Part shown: one piece after another, positions 14,731-24,001 of the stretch
Position numbering within the stretch: the stretch's first letter is position 1
Layout: each line of letters opens with the position of its first letter
Assembly (NCBI GenBank): GCA_004138175.2
Contig: RYFE02000013.1
Coordinates: 62,001-126,000 of the forward strand
Length of the DNA stretch: 64,000 nt
DNA from: Chloroflexales bacterium ZM16-3
GTDB lineage: Bacteria > Chloroflexota > Chloroflexia > Chloroflexales > Chloroflexaceae
Direction of reading: 5' to 3'
The notes under the pieces: generated by a model
The model's input: only the letters and a program-made list of their open reading frames with translations
What the model was told of the DNA's origin: nothing
Database searches by the model: none
Program-made: the position numbers and the translations under genes

Positions 14731-16794
14731 CTACACGACGGTATGCTCGGCAGGCAGGCCGAGCTTCTTGCGCCGCTCGTCGGCTAGTTGGCGCTTCTCG
14801 GCGATCATCTCGTCGGTGACATAGACCCCGAAGGAGCGCAGTCCCGCCAGCTTTAGGCCGTGCTTATGCCAGAGCCGGTACATCTCCTTAACCCGCTCCA
14901 TCTCGATGTTGCGCCCCAGGGTGTAGTTCCCGTACTTCCCGTCCATGGCCAGCAGGGCCGTCTCAGAGAGGCAGGCGTAGGCGGTGCCGGGGGGCATATC
15001 AATATCGAAGCCGAAGTCGGGCTCGCCGGGCAGCATGATCTCGCCGCTCTCCACGATCAGCACGTCGGGGCGACGGGCGGCGTCCTCCTTCTTCACATCG
15101 GGGGGGCGGGCCACATCGCAGACGACGGCGCCGGGCTTGAGCTTGTCCACATTAATCACCTTGCCGGTGAGGGCGCTGGTGGTGGTGATGATCAGGTCGG
15201 CGTCGCCGATATAGGCGTCGGGGTGGGTGGCGGCGATCACGCGGGCGCCGGGCGTCTCCCGCTCGATCTGCTGCTTGAGCGCCAGCAGGCGCTCGGCGCG
15301 CGGCGCGATCAGCACGACATCGCGCACGGCCTGGGCCAGCAGACGGGCGCAGACCGCGCCGATCGAGCCGGTGGCTCCGATCACCACCGCGCGAACATGC
15401 TCGGGGCGCCCGCCCTTCATCAGCAGGACGGCCTGCTTCGCCGCCTCCAGGGTGGCGGCCACAGTGAGCGAGTTCCCCGAGGTGATGCCGATGTTCACCT
15501 TCTGGGACACAGTGATCCCAGCGTCGCCGACCACCGAGGTGAAGGCGCCGAGGCCCATCAGGCGGGCGCCCATACGCTCGGCGATGCGCGCGGCGCGGAT
15601 GAGCCGGCGGTAGGTGAAGGACGGCGGGCGGCGCATCATCTCGCGCGGGGTCGCGCCGAGCGTCAGCAGGATGCCCTCGGTCTCCTCGCCGGTGGCCGTA
15701 GAGCGAATGCCCCGGATCTTCGAGAGGTAGAGCGGCGGCATGTGGGCGGCCACTAGCTCGACCAGTCGCGGCGGCAGGCGGCGCGTCCAGCGGAACTGAG
15801 GGGCCTTGCTGATCATATTCACGCGCAGCGGGTGGATGACAAAGGCGAACTTCGGCCTCGGGCGCGGGTTCAGATCCTGCACCGTCGGCCCCCAGCCGGC
15901 GGCGGCGATGAAGTCGAGCGCCTCAGCCTCGCCGGGCTGTCGGCTTGTCTCCTGGATGGCCGCGATGATCGCCTCAAGCACATCGGTGGAGACGAAGGGG
16001 CGCGGGCAGGGGTTGCCCTCGGCGTCGACCAGGGGCGGGTGCATCGTCACCAGGGTCGTCACCCCGCGTCGGCGCAGATCCTCAATCTCCTCGGGTGAGG
16101 GGTCATCGGTGATGATGGCCTTGCCCTTGAGGCTGGCGGGGGCGAAGCGGCGGATGAAGGCAAAGTCGCCAGCGATCACCTGTGCCCAATCGAAAAGCCC
16201 CTCGGCGCGCGAGTCGTGGCCCTCCTGCCCAAGGGCGACGGGGTGAAGCAGGCGGTAGGGCAGCAGCACGGTGATCGGCAGGGTGGTGGCGGCATACAGC
16301 TCAAGCTGGGCCAGGCTGCGCGGCGGCGGCAGGAAGCGCAGCCCGCTGTGGATGATCGGGTCGGCGAAGCGCAGCTCGGCCTCCTGCTGGGCCAGGGCGG
16401 CGGCCATCTGATAGCGCTCGATGCCGCTGGTGAGCAGGATGCGCTTATAGCTGAAGAGGTCAGGTGTCTTACGGGCGGCCTGGGCGACGGCCCAGCGCTC
16501 CAGGGTATTCTTCAGCACGCCGCCGTCCACCACCGGCGTGCGGTGGGCCTGGCTGGCGAGGTGAATAGCCTCCTGATGAGGGTAGCGCGCCTTACCCACG
16601 CGGAACACCGGCGTCAGCCCGCCCAGGCTGATCGCGTCCACCTGGCCGTCATGCTCGCGGATAAGCTCACCAGCCCGGGCGATGTCGCCATTGGTGCCGA
16701 TGCGCTGGATCTCAATATTCCGCCCGAGGATGGTGGCCGTGAACCGGTAGTCGCGGGCCGATGACCCCAAGCTGATGCTCACAACACGCTTCAT
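14731..16794 (-). CDS. large acyl-ACP-reductase-like/shikimate-dehydrogenase-like oxidoreductase with N-terminal extra domain
   Basis: 687 residues. The C-terminal half (from about residue 330) resembles cyanobacterial long-chain acyl-ACP reductase: a nucleotide loop VVIGATGSIGAVCARLLA, a GNSLTVAATLEAA stretch ahead of it, GKVINVDKLKPGAVVCDVARPPDV, PPGTAYACLSETALLAMDGKYGNYTLGRN and a C-terminal KHGLKLAGLRSFG. Standalone acyl-ACP reductases are about 340 residues, so the first 320 residues are an additional domain I do not recognise. No aldehyde-deformylating oxygenase is nearby. Expected activity is NAD(P)H-dependent reduction of an acyl thioester or a similar carbonyl; this is inferred from similarity I can see by eye only. 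AGGAG precedes the ATG. Confidence 0.6.
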   Translation of the reverse strand: MKRVVSISLGSSARDYRFTATILGRNIEIQRIGTNGDIARAGELIREHDGQVDAISLGGLTPVFRVGKARYPHQEAIHLASQAHRTPVVDGGVLKNTLERWAVAQAARKTPDLFSYKRILLTSGIERYQMAAALAQQEAELRFADPIIHSGLRFLPPPRSLAQLELYAATTLPITVLLPYRLLHPVALGQEGHDSRAEGLFDWAQVIAGDFAFIRRFAPASLKGKAIITDDPSPEEIEDLRRRGVTTLVTMHPPLVDAEGNPCPRPFVSTDVLEAIIAAIQETSRQPGEAEALDFIAAAGWGPTVQDLNPRPRPKFAFVIHPLRVNMISKAPQFRWTRRLPPRLVELVAAHMPPLYLSKIRGIRSTATGEETEGILLTLGATPREMMRRPPSFTYRRLIRAARIAERMGARLMGLGAFTSVVGDAGITVSQKVNIGITSGNSLTVAATLEAAKQAVLLMKGGRPEHVRAVVIGATGSIGAVCARLLAQAVRDVVLIAPRAERLLALKQQIERETPGARVIAATHPDAYIGDADLIITTTSALTGKVINVDKLKPGAVVCDVARPPDVKKEDAARRPDVLIVESGEIMLPGEPDFGFDIDMPPGTAYACLSETALLAMDGKYGNYTLGRNIEMERVKEMYRLWHKHGLKLAGLRSFGVYVTDEMIAEKRQLADERRKKLGLPAEHTVV

Positions 16795-16920
16795 ACCCTG
16801 CTCCTATTGCCAACGCAAAAGGTGATAAGGCAGAGTATAGCATACGTGCGCTCGGGGATTGGTAGGTGCGGCGCATGGCTGTCGCACTGACTCAGCGATT
16901 CTTTAAACATCCGCCTTCCC

Positions 16921-17823
16921 TCAAAACAAGCGCTGCTGGCGCGGGTCATCGCCAGGCCGGGGCGGCTGCTGGCCCTTCAGCGCATACTCCAGCAGGTCGG
17001 TGATCGCCAGCTCGGCAGCCCACTGGCGGAGGTAGTCGTGATTGAGGGAGTCGTCTTGCACACGCAAGATGGCCTGCACATCGCGCCACTGACGGTCGGA
17101 TGGCGCGAGCTTGTAACACTCCAGCTTTGCCAGCACCGTGTCTTCGGCGCTCGCCACGCGCAGGGAGCCGCCCGGTTCGCCGGGGATGTCCACCACCTCC
17201 CCCCGCTGAAACTGGGCGACCTCGAAGGGGCGGCCCGACGACAGGTATACATCGATCTGGAAGCCGGTCGCCTTATCGTAGGCGCAGAAGCTCGCCCGCT
17301 GCTGCCAGTCGGCTCGCGCCTCGGGCAGCCGCGCCAGCGCATCCGTGATGTCGCTGGGTAGGAAGGTGAAGCCCTCGCGCAGCCCTTCCACCAGGGCGCG
17401 CACATCGCGGGCAGCGAGGTTGAGCACGATGTCGATGTCGCGGGTCGTGCGGTACTCGCCGTGGACGACCGCCGCGAGGGAGCCGACCACAAGGTAGCGA
17501 ATCGCCTGGGCGTCGAGGAGTGCGCCAACACGCAGCGCCAGGGCCAGCGGGTCAACCGGCGTTGGCATAAGCGGCAGTCCTTTGAGCAGGGCGGCTCCGT
17601 GGGGGCGTTGCTCAGGCGTGAGCCGCTGGAGCGCGAGCGCATAGCCCAATTCGTGTGGGCTGGCCGCTGGCCTCCGCCGCTGGATTCCCGCCAGGGCCAG
17701 CCGGTCGGCCATGCGGTTCATATCGCGGGCCAGCTCTAGCTTGCGCGAAGGTGAAAGTGCGCGCAGGGCGGCGATGATCTCCGCCTCGATGTGGGCTGGC
17801 GTGTCGGCGGCGAGGGATTGCAT
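16921..17823 (-). CDS. nucleotidyltransferase-fold protein (AbiEii/MNT-like)
   Basis: 300 residues. The motif VVGSLAAVVHGEYRTTRDIDIVL (GS-x9-DxD, residues about 117-138) is the polymerase-beta nucleotidyltransferase core; a further acidic site lies in FQIDVYLSSG. The first 75 residues are helical. Such proteins serve as toxins of type IV systems, antibiotic-modifying enzymes or uncharacterised nucleotidyltransferases. No antitoxin-like gene is adjacent; the type IIG restriction gene is divergent, so a defence setting is possible. No Shine-Dalgarno sequence: the -10 box ends 8 bases before the ATG, indicating a leaderless message. Confidence 0.75.
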   Translation of the reverse strand: MQSLAADTPAHIEAEIIAALRALSPSRKLELARDMNRMADRLALAGIQRRRPAASPHELGYALALQRLTPEQRPHGAALLKGLPLMPTPVDPLALALRVGALLDAQAIRYLVVGSLAAVVHGEYRTTRDIDIVLNLAARDVRALVEGLREGFTFLPSDITDALARLPEARADWQQRASFCAYDKATGFQIDVYLSSGRPFEVAQFQRGEVVDIPGEPGGSLRVASAEDTVLAKLECYKLAPSDRQWRDVQAILRVQDDSLNHDYLRQWAAELAITDLLEYALKGQQPPRPGDDPRQQRLF

Positions 17824-17830
17824 AGGGATA

Positions 17831-17860
17831 ATTATACGCCGCCTCGCTACGATGTGTCAC
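17831..17860 (-). promoter_or_regulatory. strong promoter giving a leaderless transcript for the nucleotidyltransferase gene
   Basis: Minus strand: -35 GTGACA (17860-17855), 18-base spacer, consensus -10 TATAAT (17836-17831). A start point 6-8 bases downstream falls on or next to the A of the ATG at 17823. Confidence 0.6.
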
Positions 17861-17930
17861 GCTGCACCTCAGCCCTTGCTCGGCTTCGGTCTCCGCGCTC
17901 GGCGCTGCTTCGGCCAATGGGCGATTATGC

Positions 17931-17936
17931 TACAAT
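17931..17936 (+). promoter_or_regulatory. candidate -10 box for the type IIG gene
   Basis: TACAAT sits 82 bases upstream of the ATG at 18019 in the 195-base divergent gap. No good -35 is seen at 16-18 bases. Weak support. Confidence 0.35.
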
Positions 17937-18018
17937 CCTGGGCGGAAATCGATCACCGCCTCTCGCCGTTCAGGTCCGTGGTATCTCCGTCTGCATCGCG
18001 GGCGGAGCTGGACTCATT

Positions 18019-21000
18019 ATGACCACGCTCCCATCTGCTACTCCCGACTTCCTCGCCCAATTCCAGCACATCTTTACCCGCAACGGCTTTCGAGGCGGTG
18101 ACTTTCAAACCTATCTCACCAAACCGACGAACCAGCGAAGCGGCGACGAAGCCTCGATTGTGGATCGGGCGATTGTCGCCCCCCTCCTTGATCTGCTCGG
18201 CTTCGCCCCCGGCGATCAGAACTACAACCTCCAGCGGCGCGGGGATCGCCCCGACTACGCGCCGAGCGTCGAGGTGTACGGCACCTGCTTCGTGGTGGAG
18301 AGCAAGAATACGACCCTGACCCTGACCCTCGATGTTCATGATCCTGAGAGCAACCTTGGGCAGCTCTGGGGATATATGCAGCTTGTGGCGGTAGACCTGG
18401 GGATACTCACCAACGGGCGTGAGATCCGGCTCTATGAGCGGATGGGCACGACATTGCGTGAGGTGATGCTCCTCGACATGGAGCCGGTGCTTACTGCGTG
18501 GGCCAGCGGCGCGGAGCTTCCCGCCGATCTGTCCGATAAGATCACCCTGATTGAGCGCATGTGCAGCCTTGCCTCGTTCACCGACCCTGACCGTATGGAA
18601 CGTGAGCTGGGGATGGATCAGGATACGTGGCAGAAACGCGCACTCCCGCTCGGAACCGCTGAACGCCACGAGGAGCTACTTGTCACGGAGGTGCAGCAGC
18701 TTATCGCCGCGCTGCACGCGGATGCACGCCAGGTTCTTCAGCGTCACCGCGACGCCGCAGCCGCCTATGAGCATCGCCGCCGGTACCTCAATGATGGGGG
18801 CGAGGAGGAGGCAGAGCCCAAACTCGCGGCGCTCCGCGAGCGGGTATTGGCTGCCATAGAAGCGATGCGGGCAACCCTGGGGTTGACCGACGAACACGTC
18901 GCTTCGATCCAGGCAATCTTGCTGAACGTGATCGTGGAGGCCAACGCCTACCCGAGCAAGAAGGCGCTGGTGGATGCGGTGCTGGCGGTTGTAAACCAGG
19001 CCCGAGCGGTGAAGTATGCCGGGCAGCCGCGCTTTGCCCGCCCCTGGAACGACCTTGAACATGCGCCAAACATCAAGGCTGCCATAGACGCCTATGCGGA
19101 TGTCGTCGCGACACATCTCAAACGACAGTCGGAGCTGCGGCTGTCCTACCGCGACACCCGTGTCGTCATGGAGGATTTTGCCGCCTGGCGCTCGCTCGTT
19201 CAGGAGACGGTGATCGGTGGCGGCACCGAGGAGCAACAGGCGACAGAGTTCGCGCTTCAGGCCGCCTACGTAATCTTTATCCGCCTGCTGCTCATCCGCG
19301 TCTGCGAGGACAAGGGGCTCTTTCCCAATCGCTTCGTCTCAGATGGCGGCTTAAAGCACTGGCAGAAGGACATTGAGCGCTATTTGCGCTTTGCCAGCGG
19401 CAACCCATACGCCCCGCTGCTCGATATGGCCTACGCCAACGCGCAGAATATCTATGCGCACTTCTTCACCGGGCGCGAGGTCTTCAACTGGTACCGCCTT
19501 GATCGCAGACAGCTCTTGATGGCGCTGCACCGCCTGAGCCGCTTCAACTTCGCCGGGGTCAACGCCGACATTGTCGGCACGATCTACAACACCTACGTCG
19601 CCCGCAAGGAGAAGAAGGAGCGCGGCCAATACTACACCCCTCGGCCTATCGTTGACTATATGCTCGATGCGGTTGGCTATACCTCCGGGACAGAGATCAT
19701 CGGCCCCGATAAGCGCCTGATCGACCCGGCCTGCGGCTCGGGGTCGTTCCTCGTCGCGGCGGCGCATCGCCTTGTGGCTGCATATCAGGCCGCCCCGCAG
19801 CAACCGCATCCAATGCAGGTGCTCCGCCGCATCCGTGAGTCGCTGTTCGGCTTCGACCTCAACCCCTTTGCCTGCTATCTGGCAGAGGTGAACCTGCTCA
19901 TCCAGTCGCTCGACCTGGTGAAGCAGGCGCACGACCAGGATGTTCGCCAGCCGCTGGAGCGGTTTCACATCTACAACGAGGACGCGCTGACGAGCCCGAC
20001 CGCTATGTTCTCATACAGCCGCTTCCAATCACGGCTGGCCGAGGAGAGCGCCGAGGCCGACCAGATCAAGCGCCGCGCACCTGGCACATCCTATGCTAAT
20101 GGCTTTGCCTTCGTCATCGCCAATCCGCCTTTCGGTGCGAGCTTGAGCGACGACTACAAGGCTACGCTGCGCAAAGACTGGGCCGATATCTTCTACGGCC
20201 AGCCCGACACCTACGTGTTCTTCTTCGCGCTAGCCCTCAAGCTGCTGGCGACACGCGGGCGCATGGCGTTCATCACGCCAAACACCTACCTGATGGGCAC
20301 GAACACGGCCAGGCTGCGCCGGGCGCTGCTCGACGCCGGGCGGGTCGATGAGATTGTGGATCTGCCGCAGGGGATCTGGCCGGATGCCAACGTCGATTGT
20401 GCGATCACCGTGCTGACACACGATAGTGATGAGACAAGGCGCGCAGCACATCGGCCCGAGGCTCGCTTGATGGGATTGCGCGACGATCTGGGGAAGCTTA
20501 CCCGTGGCGAGTGGCAGGAGGTGCTGATCCAAGATCAGGGGCGCTGGATGGCTGACCCGAGCGCGGCAATAAACATCCGCTATGACACGCTTCTTCAGCG
20601 GATTGAGGACGCATGCCGTATCCCGAGCAACGGGGGGACAAAGGTGCTGCGCCTGGGGGATGTGGGTGATAGTATGCAGGGCATCATACCGTACAAAACC
20701 CGCGCAGATGGTACAGCGAACCTTCACATTCGGCCACGCATGCAACTTCCCAACCCGGCTCCAAAATGGCACCCCCTTATTGATGGAAGCGGGTTTGTTG
20801 GGCGCTACGAACTTCGCTGGGGCGATGAGAAGCCGTATCTGCACTACGGTGATTGGCTATGGTGTCCTCGGTCGCCTAAGTATTTCGACTCACCAAAGCT
20901 TCTGTTCATCCGCCTCCGCAACCGGGCGTTGAAGCGGCGGCTGGTGGCGACGTATGATGACAGGGGGTTCTACAACCGGCATAACTTCAGCAACATCATC

Positions 21001-21792
21001 GCCCGCGACGACTCAGGCTACAACCTGAAGTACATCCTTGCCCTGTTCAACTCGTCGCTGCTAAACTACTGGTATGCACGCCAGTTTCCCGATGTGGAGG
21101 TCGCGATTGATGACACGCGCAAGCTCCCCATCTTCCCCGCCGATACAGCAACACAGGCGGAGATGGTGGCCCTCGTGGACGCCTTACTGGCTGAGCACGC
21201 CGCGCTGAACCGGCTGCGAGAGCAAGACTACCGCATTGTTCGGCGGGCGACGGGCGATGACAGCATCGAGCTACCCTATGACCGTTTGCTAGAGGAATTA
21301 CAGGCAAAGAACCCGGAGGTTGCGCCGTACAAGCTACTCGACGCACTCTACACCGGCGTCATTGCGATCGCTACGGAGGTTGACCAGACGGAGACGGTCA
21401 GCAGCAACATATTCGTCGCGCCCAAGCACCCAACCAGCGTGGTGCTGCGGCGCAACAAGCTCTGGCTCACGGTTCCCGATGCGGATGTGCGGGACTATCT
21501 GGTGAACTACCTCAGCCGCCCACGCTGGCGCGGGAAGAGGTGGGCGGACGTGGCAGAGGAGGCACTTATTCTGGTGCGCGAGGAGGATCGATCCGCCTTC
21601 TCAGCCCTTGTGCAGGCGCGACAGGCGGAGATTGTGGCCCGGCTGGATCGGATCGACCAGATCGATCAGGAGATCGACCGGCGGGTGTTGGCCCTCTACG
21701 GTATCACCGACCCCGCCGAACAGGCGCGGGTGCTGGGCAGCGCGCCAGATGATGGTGACGAGGCAGGCAATAGCGAGCCGCCGAGCGAATAG
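18019..21792 (+). CDS. single-chain type IIG-like restriction enzyme/adenine-N6 methyltransferase
   Basis: 1257 residues. The N-terminal PD-(D/E)xK nuclease domain is visible as RPDYAPSVEVYGTCFVVESK (Asp79, Glu94, Lys96). A helical connector precedes the gamma-class N6-adenine methyltransferase with motif I DPACGSGSF (about residue 572) and catalytic NPPFG (about 702). The C-terminal part has the target-recognition/TaqI-C-like segment (YNLKYILALFNSSLLNYWY). Nuclease, methylase and specificity in one chain matches Eco57I/MmeI-type enzymes. ATG 18019 was chosen for family-like start MTTLPSATPDFLAQF; the open frame extends upstream without support. No separate specificity or BREX genes are adjacent. 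The target sequence cannot be predicted here. Confidence 0.88.
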   Translation: MTTLPSATPDFLAQFQHIFTRNGFRGGDFQTYLTKPTNQRSGDEASIVDRAIVAPLLDLLGFAPGDQNYNLQRRGDRPDYAPSVEVYGTCFVVESKNTTLTLTLDVHDPESNLGQLWGYMQLVAVDLGILTNGREIRLYERMGTTLREVMLLDMEPVLTAWASGAELPADLSDKITLIERMCSLASFTDPDRMERELGMDQDTWQKRALPLGTAERHEELLVTEVQQLIAALHADARQVLQRHRDAAAAYEHRRRYLNDGGEEEAEPKLAALRERVLAAIEAMRATLGLTDEHVASIQAILLNVIVEANAYPSKKALVDAVLAVVNQARAVKYAGQPRFARPWNDLEHAPNIKAAIDAYADVVATHLKRQSELRLSYRDTRVVMEDFAAWRSLVQETVIGGGTEEQQATEFALQAAYVIFIRLLLIRVCEDKGLFPNRFVSDGGLKHWQKDIERYLRFASGNPYAPLLDMAYANAQNIYAHFFTGREVFNWYRLDRRQLLMALHRLSRFNFAGVNADIVGTIYNTYVARKEKKERGQYYTPRPIVDYMLDAVGYTSGTEIIGPDKRLIDPACGSGSFLVAAAHRLVAAYQAAPQQPHPMQVLRRIRESLFGFDLNPFACYLAEVNLLIQSLDLVKQAHDQDVRQPLERFHIYNEDALTSPTAMFSYSRFQSRLAEESAEADQIKRRAPGTSYANGFAFVIANPPFGASLSDDYKATLRKDWADIFYGQPDTYVFFFALALKLLATRGRMAFITPNTYLMGTNTARLRRALLDAGRVDEIVDLPQGIWPDANVDCAITVLTHDSDETRRAAHRPEARLMGLRDDLGKLTRGEWQEVLIQDQGRWMADPSAAINIRYDTLLQRIEDACRIPSNGGTKVLRLGDVGDSMQGIIPYKTRADGTANLHIRPRMQLPNPAPKWHPLIDGSGFVGRYELRWGDEKPYLHYGDWLWCPRSPKYFDSPKLLFIRLRNRALKRRLVATYDDRGFYNRHNFSNIIARDDSGYNLKYILALFNSSLLNYWYARQFPDVEVAIDDTRKLPIFPADTATQAEMVALVDALLAEHAALNRLREQDYRIVRRATGDDSIELPYDRLLEELQAKNPEVAPYKLLDALYTGVIAIATEVDQTETVSSNIFVAPKHPTSVVLRRNKLWLTVPDADVRDYLVNYLSRPRWRGKRWADVAEEALILVREEDRSAFSALVQARQAEIVARLDRIDQIDQEIDRRVLALYGITDPAEQARVLGSAPDDGDEAGNSEPPSE

Positions 21793-21810
21793 CCCGAGCG
21801 TGAGGGTTAC

Positions 21811-21920
21811 GCAATGCCGCAAAAGGAGCGCTCGGGCGTTTACCTGCTGAACGCAGCGAAGCGTCCCGACCGGGACGCTTCGCTGCGCTCAACGTGACAG
21901 GGCGAGTTTTGCGGTATGAC
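21811..21920. mobile_element. older MITE-like element, type A
   Basis: 110 bases. Ends GCAATGCCGCAAAA... and ...TTTTGCGGTATGAC match the type A termini with several changes; the core palindrome ACGCAGCGAAGCGTCCC / GGGACGCTTCGCTGCG is intact. Flanks AGGGTTAC and AAGGTTTC agree at 6 of 8 positions, as for a decayed target duplication. It lies between convergent genes. Confidence 0.65.
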
Positions 21921-21958
21921 AAGGTTTCAGAGTACCTTGCCGTACCCTTGTCTGTCGC

Positions 21959-23896
21959 CTAAATATCCAGATCCCTGACCTCAGCCGCGTGGGTCTGGAT
22001 GAAGCGCCGCCGTGGCGGCACCAGGTCGCCCATGAGCATGGTGAAGGTCTCATCGGCCAGCTGGGCGTCCTCCAGCGTCACCTGGAGAATGATCCGGTTG
22101 GCCGGGTTGAGCGTCGTCTCCCAGAGCTGCTCGGCGTTCATCTCGCCGAGCCCCTTGTAGCGCTGGATCTCGACCTTGGTGCCGGGGTTCAGCTTGCCGA
22201 TGTAGGTATCGCGCTCGGCGTCGGAGTAGGTGTAGACCTGCTCGCGGCCGTGCTTGAGCCGGTAGAGCGGCGGCTGGGCGATATAGAGGTGCCCGTTGGT
22301 GATCAGCTGGCGCATGTGGCGGAAGAAGAAGGTGAGCAGCAGCGTGCGGATGTGGCTGCCGTCCACGTCGGCGTCGGCCATGAGGATGATGCGGTGGTAG
22401 CGCAGCTTCTCGGGCGCGAACGCCTCGCCGATCGCCGTGCCGATCGCCGTGATCAGCGCCTTGACCTCGGCGTTGGAGAGCATCTTATCGAGGCGGCTCT
22501 TCTCGACGTTGAGGATCTTGCCGCGCAGCGGCAGGATCGCCTGGAAGCGCCGGTCGCGGCCCTGCTTGGCCGTGCCGCCTGCCGAGTCGCCCTCGACGAT
22601 GTAGAGCTCGGAGCGGGCCGGGTTCGTGTCCGAGCAGTCTGCCAGCTTGCCGGGCAGGGCGAAGCCCTCCATGGCGCTCTTGCGGGCCGTCTCGCGCACC
22701 TTCTGGACGGCCAGGCGGGTGCGGGCGGCCGAGACCGCCTTCTCGATGATCCGGCGGGCCTCGCCGGGGTTCTCGTCGAGCCATGCCCCGAAGGCGTCGC
22801 CCATCACTGTGCCCACGGCGCTGGCCGCCTCGGGGCTGACCAGCTTCTCCTTGGTCTGCGAGCTGAACTGCGGGTCCTTCAGCTTGACGCTGATCACCGC
22901 TGTGAGCCCTTCGCGGACATCGTCGCCGGTCAGGTTGGCGTCGTTATCCTTGAGCAGGCTCTTGGCGCGGCCGTAGGTATTGATCACGCGGGTGAGCGCG
23001 GTGCGGAAGCCAGAGAGGTGCGCGCCGCCATCGGTGTTGTTAATATTGTTGGCGAAGGAGTAGATCGCATCTGTCTCGTAGGTCTCGGTGTACTGCATGG
23101 CCACCTCGACCGCCACATCGCCGACGGTGCGCTCGACATAGAAGGGCAGCCGGTGCAGCGAGCCCTTGCCCTTATTCAGGTGGCGCACATAGGAGACGAT
23201 GCCGCCCTCGAAGTAGAAGTTCACCTCATCGCCGGTGCGCTCGTCGGTGAACTTGAAGCGCAGCCCCTTGGTGAGGTAGGCCATCTCGCGCAGGCGCTGG
23301 GCGACGGTCTTGAAATGGTAGTCGATCCCGTCCTTAAAGATGGTGATGTCGGGCATAAAGTGGATGGAGGTGCCGGTGCCCTCGGCCGGGCCAACCGCCG
23401 CGACCGGGCCCTGCGGCTTGCCGATGCGGTACTCTTGCACCCAGAGCTTGCCGTGGCGGCGCACCTCGGCCCGCATCCACTCGGAGAGCGCGTTGACCAC
23501 CGAGAGGCCCACGCCGTGCAGGCCGGACGACACCTTGTAGCCGCCGTCGCCGAACTTGCCGCCGGCGTGGAGCTCGGTGGTTGCGAGCTGCAGCGCCGAG
23601 ACCTTATGCTTGGGGTGGATATCGACCGGGATGCCGCGGCCGTTGTCCGTCTCCGACACCGAGCCGTCGGCGTGGATCGTGATCGTGATCGTGTCGGCGT
23701 AGCCGGCCAGGGCCTCATCGACCGAGTTATCGACAATCTCTTTGATCATATGATGCAGGCCGTTGATATCCGTCGGCCCGATATACATGCCGGGGCGCTT
23801 GCGCACCGCTTCCAGCCCCTCAAGCAACGTGATCTGGCTGGCGTCGTAGCCCTGCGGCTCTGTGGTCATATCGTAGTCCTGCGGCTCTGTGGTCAT
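21959..23896 (-). CDS. gyrB: DNA gyrase subunit B
   Basis: 645 residues. ATP-dependent type II topoisomerase subunit that introduces negative supercoils with GyrA. GHKL motifs are visible (EIVDNSVDEALAGYA, TDNGRGIPVDIH, YKVSSGLHGVG), with the TOPRIM residues EGDSAGG and MADADVDGSH and the QRYKGLGEMNAEQLWETT tail. The start is placed at ATG 23896 with AAGGA upstream. The first nine codons (MTTEPQDYD) are repeated as MTTEPQGYD, so a second in-frame ATG at 23869 is also possible. gyrA is not in the window. Confidence 0.97.
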   Translation of the reverse strand: MTTEPQDYDMTTEPQGYDASQITLLEGLEAVRKRPGMYIGPTDINGLHHMIKEIVDNSVDEALAGYADTITITIHADGSVSETDNGRGIPVDIHPKHKVSALQLATTELHAGGKFGDGGYKVSSGLHGVGLSVVNALSEWMRAEVRRHGKLWVQEYRIGKPQGPVAAVGPAEGTGTSIHFMPDITIFKDGIDYHFKTVAQRLREMAYLTKGLRFKFTDERTGDEVNFYFEGGIVSYVRHLNKGKGSLHRLPFYVERTVGDVAVEVAMQYTETYETDAIYSFANNINNTDGGAHLSGFRTALTRVINTYGRAKSLLKDNDANLTGDDVREGLTAVISVKLKDPQFSSQTKEKLVSPEAASAVGTVMGDAFGAWLDENPGEARRIIEKAVSAARTRLAVQKVRETARKSAMEGFALPGKLADCSDTNPARSELYIVEGDSAGGTAKQGRDRRFQAILPLRGKILNVEKSRLDKMLSNAEVKALITAIGTAIGEAFAPEKLRYHRIILMADADVDGSHIRTLLLTFFFRHMRQLITNGHLYIAQPPLYRLKHGREQVYTYSDAERDTYIGKLNPGTKVEIQRYKGLGEMNAEQLWETTLNPANRIILQVTLEDAQLADETFTMLMGDLVPPRRRFIQTHAAEVRDLDI

Positions 23897-23973
23897 ATGT
23901 TCGTCGTCCTTATGATGAGAGTCATATCGCGGCGGGCGCGCCCGCCCAATGAAATAGGCCAACAGCGCGACCC

Positions 23974-24001
23974 TATCGGCTATCGGCTATCAGCTATCGG
24001 C
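23974..24001. repeat. TATCGGC heptamer array at the 3' end of the membrane-protein gene
   Basis: Four consecutive heptamers (TATCGGC, TATCGGC, TATCAGC, TATCGGC). On the minus strand the array supplies the final codons and TGA stop of the membrane protein gene ending at 23990. Confidence 0.8.

Noticed and set aside
16921-17823. Complete toxin-antitoxin system
   Set aside because: No AbiEi-like or other antitoxin gene is adjacent on either side.
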